Part shown: positions 8,107-14,220 of the stretch, piece by piece
Numbering within the stretch: the first letter of the stretch is position 1
Layout: each line of letters starts with the position of its first letter
IMG/VR virus record: IMGVR_UViG_3300027816_000298
Span: 1-30,297 of that record
DNA from: a virus
Reading direction: 5' to 3' (one strand)
Length of the DNA: 30,297 nt
Notes under the pieces: generated by a model
Seen by the model: only the letters and a program-made list of their open reading frames with translations
The model's database searches: none
Told to the model about the DNA's origin: nothing
Translations under genes and position numbers: made by a program

Positions 8107-8241
8107 CAAGCCCCCTTCCCAGACATACTGAAAATTTTTTATATGCATGGGGGGAGAGGGTACTTCCAACAGAAACCCCTCAACATTTTAGGCAGGTGGG
8201 GGAGCCCCCCTTTGATTCAACTGTCGTTTAAAATTTATGTT

Positions 8242-8670
8242 ATGTCAAAAAAAAGCATCGGCCTTCGTGAAGCCGCTAAAATCACAGAAATCTCTCATTT
8301 GCAGAATCGTCCTTATGATGTAGACGCAGAGCATCCATTTTATGGTCGTTCTTACAATGCGTACAGTTATTTAAACACAACTTTCACAGTTCCTTCAGAC
8401 AGTCGTTTTGCCAAATGGTTCAACGACGGTATTCTGCACACTGTAGAATTCCAAGTGGGAACCCGAAAGGCTGTTGACAGAGACACCAAGGAAGAAATTG
8501 ATGTGGAATCTCTGCAAGTTGTGTCTTGTCTTTCCACCAAGCAGCACAAAGAGATTTTGGAGAGCGAAATGCAAGACGAAAAGGCTGCATTCCAAAAGCG
8601 TGCTTATCGTGAAATGGCTGCCACCAAAGTTATGGACACTCAGTTGCTTAACGAATTAGCGAACGATTAG
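8242..8670 (+). CDS. Hypothetical protein, first gene of the rightward block, probably highly expressed
   Basis: I chose the ATG at 8242 (MSKKSIGLREAAKITEI). An upstream in-frame ATG at 8143 would add a 33-residue unlikely sequence that runs through the G-rich region. The 142-residue product is soluble, with a probable beta-rich middle (YLNTTFTVPSDSRFAKWFND, LHTVEFQVGTRKAVD) and a helical C-terminus. Its codon use differs from the other genes: six of eight Arg codons are CGT, while AGA prevails elsewhere, and GC is higher. Together with the strong hairpin after the stop, this suggests an abundant early product, possibly a DNA-binding protein. I do not recognise the family. Confidence 0.75.
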   Translation: MSKKSIGLREAAKITEISHLQNRPYDVDAEHPFYGRSYNAYSYLNTTFTVPSDSRFAKWFNDGILHTVEFQVGTRKAVDRDTKEEIDVESLQVVSCLSTKQHKEILESEMQDEKAAFQKRAYREMAATKVMDTQLLNELAND

Positions 8671-8679
8671 AATTGTAAA

Positions 8680-8709
8680 TGAAAGGGGAGTAGAAATACT
8701 TCCCTTTCA
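8680..8709 (+). terminator. Strong hairpin with GAAA loop after the first rightward gene
   Basis: A 13-bp stem with one G-U pair, TGAAAGGGGAGTA (8680-8692) with TACTTCCCTTTCA (8697-8709), is closed by a GAAA tetraloop of the stable GNRA type. No U-tract follows, so it may be an mRNA 3'-end stabiliser or a factor-dependent terminator, not a classical intrinsic one. Confidence 0.65.
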
Positions 8710-8927
8710 TATATAAGGGTGGGAAACGACCTTAGCCTGCGAAGTGTCTTGTTTGGGTGGGGAATAAATGTCCAATTTTGTTGCTAAAATGTTGCATAAC
8801 TCGTTGATAATCAAGGAGATGTATAACCCCTTCACGCTTTCAATGTGTTCTTTTCAATTCACCAATTTAATTCATTCATTGCTATACATATAGCATTAAA
8901 AAGTCTGTATACAGGCAACCTATTGTT
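8710..8927. other. Gene-free stretch with two palindromes
   Basis: No coding frame is seen. Two close inverted repeats lie before the next small gene: GCTATACATATAGC (8881-8894) and the perfect CTGTATACAG (8905-8914). They could be operator sites for the small gene at 8928. A weak promoter-like TTTG / CAATTTTG pair (about 8752-8776) has a short spacer and is not convincing. Confidence 0.4.
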
Positions 8928-9074
8928 ATGGAAAAGTATTTAGTATTACTATGGCATAAGACAGGGTTCATGGAGTTCTCTGTTATATCAGATAGATATC
9001 CTATGTATAGTGAGATAGTTAGTGTTTCTGGTATTAGTGATAATGATATTATTAACTATGAGATACATTATTAA
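8928..9074 (+). CDS. Hypothetical 48-residue protein
   Basis: ATG at 8928, stop TAA at 9072-9074. The product (MEKYLVLLWHKTGFMEFSVI, then SDRYPMYSEIV and SVSGISDNDIINYEIHY) is a plausible small beta-rich soluble protein. Support comes from the terminator that overlaps its stop codon and the palindromes just upstream. No family is recognised and it may be non-coding. Confidence 0.45.
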   Translation: MEKYLVLLWHKTGFMEFSVISDRYPMYSEIVSVSGISDNDIINYEIHY

Positions 9075-9100
9075 GAACCCTTAATTGGGTTCTTTTCTTT
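9073..9100 (+). terminator. Intrinsic terminator
   Basis: Perfect 8-bp stem AAGAACCC (9073-9080) and GGGTTCTT (9087-9094) with a TTAATT loop, followed by TTCTTT. It overlaps the stop codon of the small upstream gene. Confidence 0.7.
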
Positions 9101-9174
9101 ACTAGCAGGTGTTAGGGCTAGTGCGTAGAAAGCTATGTACATACATAGTGAGTAAGGTCACCAAATTGTATTTT

Positions 9175-9414
9175 ATGACACTTGATTACTTACAGCCTCT
9201 TATGGCTCAATCTGTGGTTAAAGAAACACCACGTGGTACTCGTAGGTATTTTCCCATCCAAGCTAAACAAAAACGTGGGTGGAAATGGTTATACCAAGCA
9301 TTCTTTATCATCTATGGTAGAGAAGCCAAAGACAATGCTCAAGTGGGATATGCCATCTTAGAGAGCATTACTAACCTGCATAGAGCAATTTGCAACAGTG
9401 TTTCTGTTATGTAA
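9175..9414 (+). CDS. Hypothetical basic protein
   Basis: I prefer the ATG at 9175 (MTLDYLQPLMAQSVV), giving 79 residues; a GTG at 9109 in frame would add 22 residues with little support. The sequence has a basic middle (KETPRGTRRYFPIQAKQKRG) and a helical segment (WLYQAFFIIYGREAKD, AQVGYAILESITNLHRAI). It lies between two hairpins and so forms its own small transcription unit. The family is unknown to me. Confidence 0.55.
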   Translation: MTLDYLQPLMAQSVVKETPRGTRRYFPIQAKQKRGWKWLYQAFFIIYGREAKDNAQVGYAILESITNLHRAICNSVSVM

Positions 9415-9435
9415 TATTAAAAACCACATTTTTGG

Positions 9436-9478
9436 TGAAGAGAGTCTGGGGATTGCTATATGGCGTTCCTAGGCTCTT
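9436..9478 (+). terminator. Bulged hairpin, terminator-like
   Basis: GAAGAG (9436-9441) pairs with CTCTTC (9473-9478). An inner 7-bp helix with two G-U pairs (CTGGGGA with TTCCTAG) continues the stem after a small bulge. There is no U-tract. It separates the genes at 9175 and 9508. Confidence 0.4.
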
Positions 9479-9507
9479 CCCAATAACACACACAAAAACA
9501 TAAAATT

Positions 9508-9696
9508 ATGAAAGTAATAACATTTGAACTTGATGTTCAACTTCCTGATGGTGAATCACAATACATAACAGTTGATTATGATTGGAAACCTGATTGTGCC
9601 GCTAAATCAAAAATTTCAGATGGAAAGAACAAAGAGTATAGAAAAAGAGGGAAGCTTGGTAGAATTCTTCGCAGTTTTAACTTCAAAAACAAATAA
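9508..9696 (+). CDS. Hypothetical small basic protein
   Basis: A 62-residue protein with an amphipathic beta-type N-terminus (MKVITFELDVQLPDGESQYI) and a strongly basic C-terminus (KNKEYRKRGKLGRILRSFNF). The ATG follows the ACACACACAAAAACA leader that recurs before several genes here. The basic tail suggests nucleic-acid or membrane-surface binding, but no motif is known. Confidence 0.6.
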   Translation: MKVITFELDVQLPDGESQYITVDYDWKPDCAAKSKISDGKNKEYRKRGKLGRILRSFNFKNK

Positions 9697-9727
9697 CATT
9701 TCTTTAACCAAATAAAAACACACACAA

Positions 9728-9949
9728 ATGAAAGTTACAATTTCAAGAAATCCAAAACCATTAAAGCTTAATGGATTTGCAAGAAGAAATGCCTATATGG
9801 GCATCAACAAAATGATTGAGAACAGAAAAGATCTGAAATCCACTTTTATGTACAAACTTAAAAAGATGGAGACTTTTTCTGACCAAGAACTTCTTAAGTT
9901 GTCCACTGAAGTGGCTGAAGTAGTTAATCCACAGATGTTCAGAGACTAA
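9728..9949 (+). CDS. Hypothetical small basic protein
   Basis: A 73-residue protein (MKVTISRNPKPLKLNGFARR then NAYMGINKMIENRKDLKS) with a basic N-terminal half and a helical acidic end (FSDQELLKLSTEVAEVVNPQ). The leader AAAAACACACACAAATG is of the common type in this phage. It is followed by a clear terminator hairpin. No family is recognised. Confidence 0.6.
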   Translation: MKVTISRNPKPLKLNGFARRNAYMGINKMIENRKDLKSTFMYKLKKMETFSDQELLKLSTEVAEVVNPQMFRD

Positions 9950-9957
9950 ATTCGGTT

Positions 9958-10004
9958 TTGGTGAAGAAGGGAATAGGGCTTTTTAAGCCCTTTCCTTTCA
10001 CACC
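9958..10004 (+). terminator. Hairpin terminator
   Basis: Core stem AGGGCTT (9975-9981) with AAGCCCT (9985-9991) around a TTT loop. The flanks GGTGAA...TTTCAC can extend pairing. It separates 9728-9949 from the next gene. Confidence 0.6.
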
Positions 10005-10036
10005 ATTTGATTTTTAAACACAAACACACACAAACA

Positions 10037-10207
10037 ATGAAAAAATCATTTCGCACACTCAAATTCAAAAACTATTTCCAATTTAGGACTTGGTGGTCTC
10101 ACATTGCAAAATCTTTTAATGTTTCTCTAAAGGAACTAAAGAGAAAATGGCATTCAAGTGAACTAATTGTAACTATTTCTTACACATTAAAACCTTCTTT
10201 AAGATGA
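10037..10207 (+). CDS. Hypothetical 56-residue basic protein
   Basis: The ATG at 10037 follows a typical ACACAAACACACACAAACA leader and begins MKKSFRTLKFKNYFQFRTWW. An ATG ten codons earlier lies inside that leader and is unlikely. The protein is very basic and aromatic-rich. Its stop overlaps the next ATG (ATGA), so the two genes are coupled. Confidence 0.55.
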   Translation: MKKSFRTLKFKNYFQFRTWWSHIAKSFNVSLKELKRKWHSSELIVTISYTLKPSLR

Positions 10208-10770
10208 AACACGTATTACAAATTTTAATAATGACATTAGCATTTGTGCTATGTATCATTCTGGAGGTGCTCCAAAAGATGGTTATATGGGATAGCACCC
10301 TGAAGGAAAACCTGAAATACACCTATCGTGACTACAAGGCAACATTAGCTTCTTATTCTAAGAAGATATATTGGCCTGAGGTGATCGGAGTGTTTGCTGG
10401 AATATTTGCTGTTATAGCAGTTTATTATAGTGTTGTTGATAATCTTACAAAGACAGTGATTTCAGCAATTATGTCTGTAGTTGTTATTTCTTGGGCATTA
10501 TTACTTGACACACGCCCTACATATCAGGTGACAGGGAAGAACAAATGGTCTATATATGTATTATTTCTGTTATTTGTTATGATTGTATTATTTAGTTCTT
10601 GCAGCCAGGGACAATGTCCAACAACTAATAAGAAGTATTTCTATAAGGGTGTTCCAAGGCCCAAACCTCTCTATAAGGGATATGGGTCTCAAAAGGGATA
10701 TGTTGTTCCATATAAATACAGAAGAAATGTTCCTAATTACGGGAAAACAAAACTATTTGGCAAGGGTTGA
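10204..10770 (+). CDS. Multi-pass membrane protein
   Basis: A 188-residue protein with about four hydrophobic segments: residues 4-22 (LQILIMTLAFVLCIILEVL), about 61-79 (VIGVFAGIFAVIAVYYSVV), about 85-101 (VISAIMSVVVISWALLL) and about 115-131 (SIYVLFLLFVMIVLFSS). A basic Tyr/Lys/Gly-rich tail follows (KPLYKGYGSQKGYVVPYKYR). A Cys in FSSCSQGQC recalls a lipobox but comes after a fourth helix, not at the N-terminus. It shares the FAGIFxVIAV helix with the protein at 13180, so they may be paralogues. Function unknown; inner-membrane location is predicted. Confidence 0.65.
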   Translation: MKHVLQILIMTLAFVLCIILEVLQKMVIWDSTLKENLKYTYRDYKATLASYSKKIYWPEVIGVFAGIFAVIAVYYSVVDNLTKTVISAIMSVVVISWALLLDTRPTYQVTGKNKWSIYVLFLLFVMIVLFSSCSQGQCPTTNKKYFYKGVPRPKPLYKGYGSQKGYVVPYKYRRNVPNYGKTKLFGKG

Positions 10771-10781
10771 TGTAAGCAAAT

Positions 10782-10813
10782 GGGGAAGAGTTATAAATTC
10801 TTCCCCTATTTTT
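10782..10813 (+). terminator. Intrinsic terminator
   Basis: Perfect 8-bp stem GGGGAAGA (10782-10789) with TCTTCCCC (10799-10806) and a run TATTTTT right after it. It ends the 10037-10770 pair. Confidence 0.8.
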
Positions 10814-10873
10814 AACACACGCACATTTTTCAACTCTTAAAAATATTAGGTTTGTGTGTGTGTTTGTTTAATG

Positions 10874-10916
10874 AACAGAGAGGGGTTGTAAAAAACCTCT
10901 CTCTGTTATTTTTTAT
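10874..10916 (+). terminator. Intrinsic terminator, second in series
   Basis: A 14-bp stem with one G-U pair, AACAGAGAGGGGTT (10874-10887) with AACCTCTCTCTGTT (10894-10907), loop GTAAAA, then ATTTTTTATT. It follows another terminator by only 60 bp, without a gene between, so read-through into 10936 appears to be blocked twice. Confidence 0.8.
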
Positions 10917-10935
10917 TATAAAAATCATTTAATAA

Positions 10936-11436
10936 ATGCAAAACATTATTGCTGAATTAGTTGTGAAGAGTTATATGCCACGTTTTTTAGAGCCAGGTAT
11001 GTATTTCGTAAATAAAAACTATTATTCAAAAGGAGAAGTTATAGATGTCTGGCAGTTACAAAATATACCACAAGAACCTATTGAATCTTTTATAGCTACA
11101 AATGGTGCTCCTGTTGAATTATGTGTTATATTTGAGAATGAAGAGTATTTTGGTGTATTAGCTACTCACGAACAAATTGGTTGGTGGGATGAAGGAGAAC
11201 ATACAGATGAACTAAGAGACATTGAACTGAAAGATATTAACTTTATTCTTAATGAATGCGATGGGTTTATTGCTATTGCATTTGAAGAAAATGATGAAGA
11301 AGAAGAAACACATCCTATGCTTTATGAAAATAAAGTGGTCCTATCATCACCTTTCACTTATAACGATGATGATGATGATGATGAAGAGGACGAAGATGAA
11401 TTTTATAACGAAAACAATGAAGATGACACAGATTAA
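10936..11436 (+). CDS. Hypothetical protein with extreme acidic C-terminal tail
   Basis: A 166-residue protein. Residues 1-120 form a probable globular domain (MYFVNKNYYSKGEVIDVWQL; GAPVELCVIFENEEYFGVLA; IGWWDEGEHTDELRDIEL). After residue 120 it becomes acidic, ending in a tail with DDDDDDEEDEDE followed by NENNEDDTD, encoded partly by a GAT repeat (about 11365-11383). Such tails can mimic DNA or bind basic proteins; that is speculation here. No promoter motif is clear in the 20 bp after the terminator. Confidence 0.65.
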   Translation: MQNIIAELVVKSYMPRFLEPGMYFVNKNYYSKGEVIDVWQLQNIPQEPIESFIATNGAPVELCVIFENEEYFGVLATHEQIGWWDEGEHTDELRDIELKDINFILNECDGFIAIAFEENDEEEETHPMLYENKVVLSSPFTYNDDDDDDEEDEDEFYNENNEDDTD

Positions 11437-11590
11437 AGAATTCTTATTTGGAAGGAGAACTTCTAAAATAGAAAGTTTCAAACCAGGTTATCACACTGTA
11501 CACCCTCCTCAGCGTATTGATAAATACAAATGGATGAAGGAGTTTAAAGTGGGAATGTTGCACGACAGAAAGGCTATTCACTTAAATTAA
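11417..11590 (+). CDS. Hypothetical small basic protein
   Basis: I place the start at the ATG at 11417 (MKMTQIKEFLFGRRTSKIES), or two codons later at 11423. The open frame further upstream runs out of frame through the acidic gene and is a shadow. The 58-residue product is basic (HPPQRIDKYKWMKEF, HDRKAIHLN) and overlaps the acidic-tail gene by 20 nt. An acidic and a basic protein encoded back to back might bind each other; this is only a guess. Confidence 0.5.
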   Translation: MKMTQIKEFLFGRRTSKIESFKPGYHTVHPPQRIDKYKWMKEFKVGMLHDRKAIHLN

Positions 11591-11613
11591 ATACAAAAAC
11601 ACAATTAAAGCAC

Positions 11614-12177
11614 ATGAAAAATACTTACTTACAATCAGTCATTTTAAATGAAGATAGAAAAAACAAAAAGGAAGCAAGAAACTTCCTTTTTTCTTTTTTT
11701 GAAAATCGTAACTTAAAAAGAATTGTAGGGCTCGCAGGCCCTAACATTCAAGATTATCTATCTTATTGTAAATCAAGGGGTTTTAAAGACTTTGTCATCT
11801 ATGAAAATCATCCTATTACAGCAATACTTCAACTTTCTTCTATTAAAGAACCTGTTTCTTTAAAGTTGATGGATGTTATTAACGCAGATGCAGATGAACC
11901 TTGTACGCTTTATGATTTGGATTTTTGTGTAACAGTGAGGAATTTAAAAGAGCACATAGCAAAGTTTAAAAATAGATTCATTATGACATTTTGTTGTAGA
12001 GTTTCTATTGAAGAAACTATTGAAACTTTTTTCAAATCAAGAAGCGAGCAGTTGATTACAACTTATTCAAGGAAAACTCCTATTAAACACACAATTTTTA
12101 GAACAACAATGGGCAAATATGTATTTTTAACATATAAAGATACAGTTCCAATGTGTTGTATAGCAAAAATTTCTTAA
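11614..12177 (+). CDS. Rossmann/methyltransferase-like protein
   Basis: A 187-residue protein with a pattern like class I SAM-dependent methyltransferases: RIVGLAGPNIQDYL (about 36-49, glycine loop after a strand), DFVIYENHP (second strand ending in an acid at about residue 64, where the ribose-binding Glu/Asp sits), LMDVINADADEP (about 85-96), YDLDFCVTV (about 99-107), then RFIMTFCCRVSIEETIETFF (about 120-139). The short length means a minimal domain with no clear target-recognition part. I cannot see a DPPY or PC motif that would point to DNA methylation. Leader is A-rich; no overlap with neighbours. Confidence 0.5.
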   Translation: MKNTYLQSVILNEDRKNKKEARNFLFSFFENRNLKRIVGLAGPNIQDYLSYCKSRGFKDFVIYENHPITAILQLSSIKEPVSLKLMDVINADADEPCTLYDLDFCVTVRNLKEHIAKFKNRFIMTFCCRVSIEETIETFFKSRSEQLITTYSRKTPIKHTIFRTTMGKYVFLTYKDTVPMCCIAKIS

Positions 12178-12194
12178 CTATTAAAACAAAAAAA

Positions 12195-12485
12195 ATGAAA
12201 AAAAACTTTTTTTACACCGCTGAAGAAACCAAAAAAATGAAAGAGTTGCTTAAAATGGAAGAACCTATTGCAAGAATAGCTAAAAGACATCACAAGCAAT
12301 TCAATGTTTCTTTGGGTGCATTTACAGTTAAGCTGTATTCTGTTGCTAAAACTTTACCAGGGAGAGTGAATTCACCGCGTTCTTCTAATACGAAAATGAC
12401 TTTAAATGTACCAAATGGTACTTCTTTTGAAGGAGTTGCTAAAAAGGTACGTTTATATAGTGATCATTTTCGTGTTTATTTCTAA
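12195..12485 (+). CDS. Hypothetical basic helical protein, possible DNA-binding
   Basis: The ATG at 12195 (MKKNFFYTAEETKKMKELLK) follows a TTAAAACAAAAAAA leader. The product has 96 residues: TAEETKKMKELLKMEEPIAR then IAKRHHKQFNVSLGAFTVKL, a pattern like an HTH of the Myb or homeodomain type found in phage transcription factors, then a basic Pro/Ser linker (LPGRVNSPRSSNTK) and a beta-rich end (TSFEGVAKKVRLYSDHFRVY). DNA binding is inferred from this pattern only. Confidence 0.55.
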   Translation: MKKNFFYTAEETKKMKELLKMEEPIARIAKRHHKQFNVSLGAFTVKLYSVAKTLPGRVNSPRSSNTKMTLNVPNGTSFEGVAKKVRLYSDHFRVYF

Positions 12486-12506
12486 CCAAAACTTACACAC
12501 ATACAT

Positions 12507-12728
12507 ATGCCAACCCTTGTCTATCGCTCTTGCTGGAGCAAAATTCAACCACTTCATTATTCCGATGACACCATTGATCCGTTTGTAAACAAACTGGTTG
12601 ATAAAATCTTTAAAATCAAGTCGAATAGAATTATTGTCTATCCGAATGGTAAAAAGTATTATCAGCCTTCAGAAGAATACAAAAGGTATGTCATTTCTAT
12701 TAAAAGGAATGTGTTAAGAAGGTTATAA
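12507..12728 (+). CDS. Hypothetical 73-residue protein
   Basis: ATG at 12507 after a TTACACACATACAT leader; product MPTLVYRSCWSKIQPLHYSD then a basic part (NRIIVYPNGKKYYQPSEEYK, VISIKRNVLRRL). It is followed within 10 bp by a 12-bp hairpin terminator, which supports a real gene end. No family is recognised. Confidence 0.55.
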   Translation: MPTLVYRSCWSKIQPLHYSDDTIDPFVNKLVDKIFKIKSNRIIVYPNGKKYYQPSEEYKRYVISIKRNVLRRL

Positions 12729-12734
12729 CAAACT

Positions 12735-12776
12735 ATTCCCCTCTTTGTGTATATTTGCATAAAGAGGGGAATTTTA
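12735..12776 (+). terminator. Hairpin terminator with a promoter -7 element in its loop
   Basis: A perfect 12-bp stem ATTCCCCTCTTT (12735-12746) with AAAGAGGGGAAT (12761-12772), followed by TTTAAAA. The 14-nt loop contains TATATTTGC (12750-12758), a perfect TAnnTTTG element, although no TTTG lies at the right distance upstream. The loop could start the next transcript about 25 nt before the ATG at 12789. Confidence 0.68.
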
Positions 12777-12788
12777 AAACTAAAGACA

Positions 12789-13160
12789 ATGAAAGACTAT
12801 TTAATTATTGATCGCTCTAAATGGCGCAGTGGTGATTGGAGCTTTAATACAACAGGAGAAGGAGGTACATATTTACTAAATAAACAGGGATATATGTGTT
12901 GCCTTGGTTTTAGATGTCACCAAATGGGCATTCCTAAAGAAGATTTACTTGATAGAGGGGGTCCTTGGGAATTATCTTTTAAATGGAACATTCCTGATTT
13001 GCTGGATGAAGATGTCAGTTATAAAAATTCAGATTTCACTGATGAAGCAATTGACATTAACGATGATGTCTTACTAACACCAGCAGAAAGAGAAATAGCC
13101 ATTAAAAACCATTTCAAAAAGATTGGTGTAATAGTGGAGTTTACAGGAAAATATAAATAA
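12789..13160 (+). CDS. Hypothetical conserved phage protein (CCLGF type)
   Basis: ATG at 12789 after an AAACTAAAGACA leader (an ORF extension to 12747 would run through the terminator loop). The product has 123 residues: W-rich N-terminus (RSKWRSGDWSFNTTGEGGTY), then YMCCLGFRCHQMGIPKEDLL (about 38-57) and WNIPDLLDEDVSY, then an LTPAEREIAIKNHFKKIGV helix. The W-G-W...LL...MCCLG pattern recurs in small proteins of many unrelated phages, as I recall; no function is known for it. Confidence 0.65.
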   Translation: MKDYLIIDRSKWRSGDWSFNTTGEGGTYLLNKQGYMCCLGFRCHQMGIPKEDLLDRGGPWELSFKWNIPDLLDEDVSYKNSDFTDEAIDINDDVLLTPAEREIAIKNHFKKIGVIVEFTGKYK

Positions 13161-13179
13161 ACCCTTAAAAACAAACATT

Positions 13180-13659
13180 ATGAATTGGTACAAACTTTTT
13201 TATTGGATGACAGTTGCAGATAATGCACATCTATTCTTTAAAGTGTTCGCTGGAATTTTTACAGTTATTGCTGTAATTGTTACAATTTGGTTTTTGTTAG
13301 ATGAAACTGATAGTAGAAAAGAACTTAAAAAATGGATTTTTTGGTCATATCCTTTTACTATTTTTTTCTGGGCTTTTCTAATCTTCACTCCCAATAAGCG
13401 TGATGCTTTATTAATTGTAGCAGGTGGCGGTACAATGAACTTCCTTACATCTGATTCTACAGCTAAACAAATTCCTCATGAACTATCAAACTTTGTTGTA
13501 ACAGAGTTAAAGAACATGGGTGTTGAAGCTAAAGTGGATTTAGGAATAGCAAGTCAGAAGAATAGAATACTGGATGAAGCAAAGAAAATGACCACCACTG
13601 AGCTTTTAGAAAAGATGAGAGTGGATTCAAACTTTGCTAAGATAGTCACTGACAGATAA
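13180..13659 (+). CDS. Membrane protein with cytoplasmic helical tail
   Basis: A 159-residue protein with helices at about residues 20-43 (LFFKVFAGIFTVIAVIVTIW) and about 55-71 (WSYPFTIFFWAFLIFTP). A Gly-rich turn (LIVAGGGTMNFLTS) and a long amphipathic tail (SNFVVTELKNMGVEAKVDLG, then NRILDEAKKMTTTELLEKMR) follow. The shared FAGIFxVIAV helix suggests kinship with the protein at 10204. The tail reads like a stable soluble domain and the whole pattern looks conserved in Bacteroidota phages, but function is unknown. Confidence 0.68.
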   Translation: MNWYKLFYWMTVADNAHLFFKVFAGIFTVIAVIVTIWFLLDETDSRKELKKWIFWSYPFTIFFWAFLIFTPNKRDALLIVAGGGTMNFLTSDSTAKQIPHELSNFVVTELKNMGVEAKVDLGIASQKNRILDEAKKMTTTELLEKMRVDSNFAKIVTDR

Positions 13660-13662
13660 AGT

Positions 13663-13764
13663 ATGAAAAAATATAAGATAACAGATTATTGGGGGTTAAT
13701 AAGTTCTTTATTGTTGTTATCATTATCTATAATAGCAGGAATTTATTTTTTGATAAAGCGGTGA
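13663..13764 (+). CDS. 33-residue single-pass membrane protein
   Basis: ATG at 13663, three bases after the upstream stop, TGA at 13762-13764. MKKYKITDYWGLISSLLLLS then LSIIAGIYFLIKR: basic ends around one hydrophobic helix of about 20 residues. Spacing and hydrophobicity support a real micro-protein made with the gene before it. It closes the run of genes ahead of the gene-free stretch at 13765. Confidence 0.5.
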   Translation: MKKYKITDYWGLISSLLLLSLSIIAGIYFLIKR

Positions 13765-14220
13765 AATATTAACGAGGGTTAATGAAATCCCTGAAACTGT
13801 TCACACGTATGGGTTGTGAGAGAGCATCGTAACGTATGTACCTGGTGAAATATTCCGTGGGAAGACAACGTAGGATGGTGTATAAAAATGGAGTCCTGTC
13901 TGTTCAGCTCGTAAGAGTTATCAGCAAAATACTCTCTTACAGTTTCAAAAACCTATCAGTAATGGTAGGCGTGTTGTTCCCTTGAGAAAGGAGGCATGGA
14001 GTAGTAATCAAGATTCATCTACTACAACACGAACAAGTTCTCAGCAAGTGGTTAAGTTCTCTTGGATGATTAAATCCTTAAGCTAAACGTAATGGTGAGC
14101 TGAATCCTATGAATGAAGTAACTACGTGACCCTACTCTTGGGTATATATCTATACATAGTATGGTAGATTGGTTACAAGACAAGAGGGTGCTAATTATTT
14201 AAAAACAAAATACGTTATGT
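13765..14220 (+). ncRNA. 456-nt gene-free stretch, candidate structured RNA
   Basis: There is no credible ORF here although genes elsewhere abut. Many local helices can be drawn: TTCACA / TGTGAG (about 13800-13820), GTAAGAG (13911-13917) with CTCTTAC (13934-13940), CCTATC / GGTAGG (13952-13969, one U-G), CCTT-GAGA-AAGG (about 13980-13991, GNRA loop), GTAGTA (14001-14006) with TACTAC (14020-14025), and an enclosing GTGTTG (13971-13976) with CAACAC (14025-14030). Further weak stems (GGAT / ATCC, ACCC / GGGT) follow to about 14140. The boundaries are not known. Large ornate phage RNAs such as GOLLD or ROOL are possible comparisons, but I recognise no class. Confidence 0.5.

Larger units (their letters stand above)
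7889..8241. other. Gene-free divergence region, candidate replication origin or operator
   Basis: This 350-bp stretch lies between the leftward and rightward blocks. It is C-rich on the plus strand and holds a perfect match to the DnaA-box consensus TTWTNCACA (TTTTCCACA at 8007-8015), a near copy at 8092-8100, three direct repeats, one hairpin and a perfect 14-bp palindrome. The phage also encodes a DnaA domain IV protein. An open frame does extend upstream of the 8242 gene to 8143, but it encodes no convincing protein. Whether the region is origin, operator or both cannot be settled here. Confidence 0.45.

Noticed and set aside
8143-8241. Coding extension upstream of the 8242 gene
   Set aside because: The frame is open, but residues are encoded by the G-rich control region and read as MHGGRGYFQQKPLNILGR, unlike the rest; start at 8242 is better supported.
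8740-8790. Promoter (TTTG ... CAATTTTG)
   Set aside because: The spacer is about 17 nt and the second element lacks the initial TA, so it is below the match quality of the other three promoters.
9109-9174. GTG-initiated N-terminal extension of the 9175 gene
   Set aside because: The extension begins only nine bases after the terminator, has no leader, and reads as an unlikely peptide; the ATG at 9175 is preferred.
11365-11390. GAT repeat as a CRISPR-like or tandem DNA repeat
   Set aside because: It is an in-frame Asp codon run inside a gene; no spaced repeat units.
13765-14220. Group I intron, group II intron or retron msr-msd
   Set aside because: I looked for the P-Q-R-S core pairings, a domain V hairpin and a nearby reverse transcriptase and found none convincing.
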